A stretch of 64,000 bases of DNA from positions 8,501,501 through 8,565,500 of the forward strand of contig NC_090711.1 in NCBI RefSeq assembly GCF_040954835.1. Direction: 5' to 3'. Each line of letters starts with the position of its first letter. The stretch's first letter is position 1. Positions 63,657 to 64,000 of the stretch are shown here, one piece after another. The notes below the pieces were generated by a model. It was not told where the DNA came from. It ran no database searches and worked only from the letters and a program-made list of their open reading frames with translations. The translations under genes were made by a program, and so were the position numbers. Origin of the DNA: Lepisosteus oculatus. Its lineage: Eukaryota; Chordata; Actinopteri; Semionotiformes; Lepisosteidae.

Positions 63657-64000
63657 GTTGTCATGTAAAGGGAATGGACGATGTGTATCAGAAATGGGCG
63701 CGGGTTCTGTGGAACTACCTTCAACTGCGCCAGCCCCTTGTCAAGGTTAGGCACCAGGGTTTGGATTTTTTTTCCCAGCTTGCTGTTTCTCTTTTGCCCG
63801 AAAAACTCAAGAAAAGAGAGGAAAAACAAATGGACACACCCAAAGGGCACCCACATCTTGTCAGAGAGCAGGGCCAGAATAACATTTTGACCTCTTGAAT
63901 GCCGCGGCAGAATCCCACCTTGTCTCCAAATCTCTGCTCTCCCTTTCAGAGCGATGTGATAATCGGCCTGGGCTGTCATGACCTTCGTGTGGCCGAGAGG
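63657..64000 (+). CDS. YdcF/DUF218-like protein, first coding exons (partial)
   Basis: An acceptor (TTCTGCAG) precedes an exon starting at 63657 with ATG at 63674. The coding part 63674-63745 reads MDDVYQKWARVLWNYLQLRQ PLVK. The next exon starts at 63950 after CCCTTTCAG and continues in phase to the window edge with SDVIIGLGCHDLRVAER. The D.II.LG...LRVAE pattern is that of the first strand-loop-helix of the YdcF/SanA-like DUF218 fold, whose role in animals is poorly known. The upstream acceptor implies a further 5'UTR exon, perhaps in 60.6-63.6 kb. The rest of the gene is outside the window, so the family call is tentative. Confidence 0.55.

Noticed and set aside
63503-63979. 158-codon minus-strand open frame
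   Set aside because: It lies opposite the YdcF-like exons and their intron, and nothing in it is recognisable.

Overview
This is vertebrate nuclear DNA, most likely from a ray-finned fish. Its exons are short, flanked by GT-AG introns, and translate into easily recognised vertebrate proteins. The gene order TAF4(-), LSM14B(+), PSMA7(-), SS18L1(+), MTG2(+) is the order I recall for human chromosome 20q13.3. The repeats (5S-rRNA-derived SINEs, several tRNA-derived SINEs, CR1/L2-type LINE tails, Tc1 relics) suit a non-teleost or early-branching ray-finned fish such as gar, bowfin or sturgeon. That species-level guess is inference.

Layout. 1-2501: TAF4 3'UTR and flank, AT-rich. 2502-25671: TAF4, minus strand, 16 coding exons, 1033 codons assembled; its introns hold a tRNA-Asn-like gene, SINEs, LINE pieces and a Tc1 relic. 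25672-29504: TAF4 CpG promoter, two unrecognised short divergent ORFs and an inverted pair of 5S SINEs. 29505-33660: LSM14B, 8 coding exons, 386 aa. 33661-35846: the facing 3' ends of LSM14B and PSMA7. 35847-39782: PSMA7, 7 exons, 246 aa. 39783-40361: a head-to-head promoter. 40362-50735: SS18L1, 11 exons, 403 aa, with a long 3'UTR to about 53.6 kb. 55631-60281: MTG2, 6 coding exons, 407 aa. 60282-63656: repeats and a diverged local duplication. 63657-64000: first coding exons of a YdcF/DUF218-like gene that runs off the window.

The genes share no single pathway; they are housekeeping and chromatin genes held in an old synteny block: TFIID scaffold (TAF4), P-body RNA-binding protein (LSM14B), 20S proteasome alpha subunit (PSMA7), BAF chromatin-remodelling subunit (SS18L1) and mitochondrial ribosome-assembly GTPase (MTG2). 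All five reading frames join in phase across every intron with no stop or frameshift, so each looks functional. I found no CRISPR array, prophage, retrovirus or convincing new multi-gene system. The points most worth a second look are the SINE/LINE shared tail, the hammerhead-like repeat unit, the odd tRNA-Asn copy, the short ORFs at the TAF4 promoter and the terminal YdcF-like gene.
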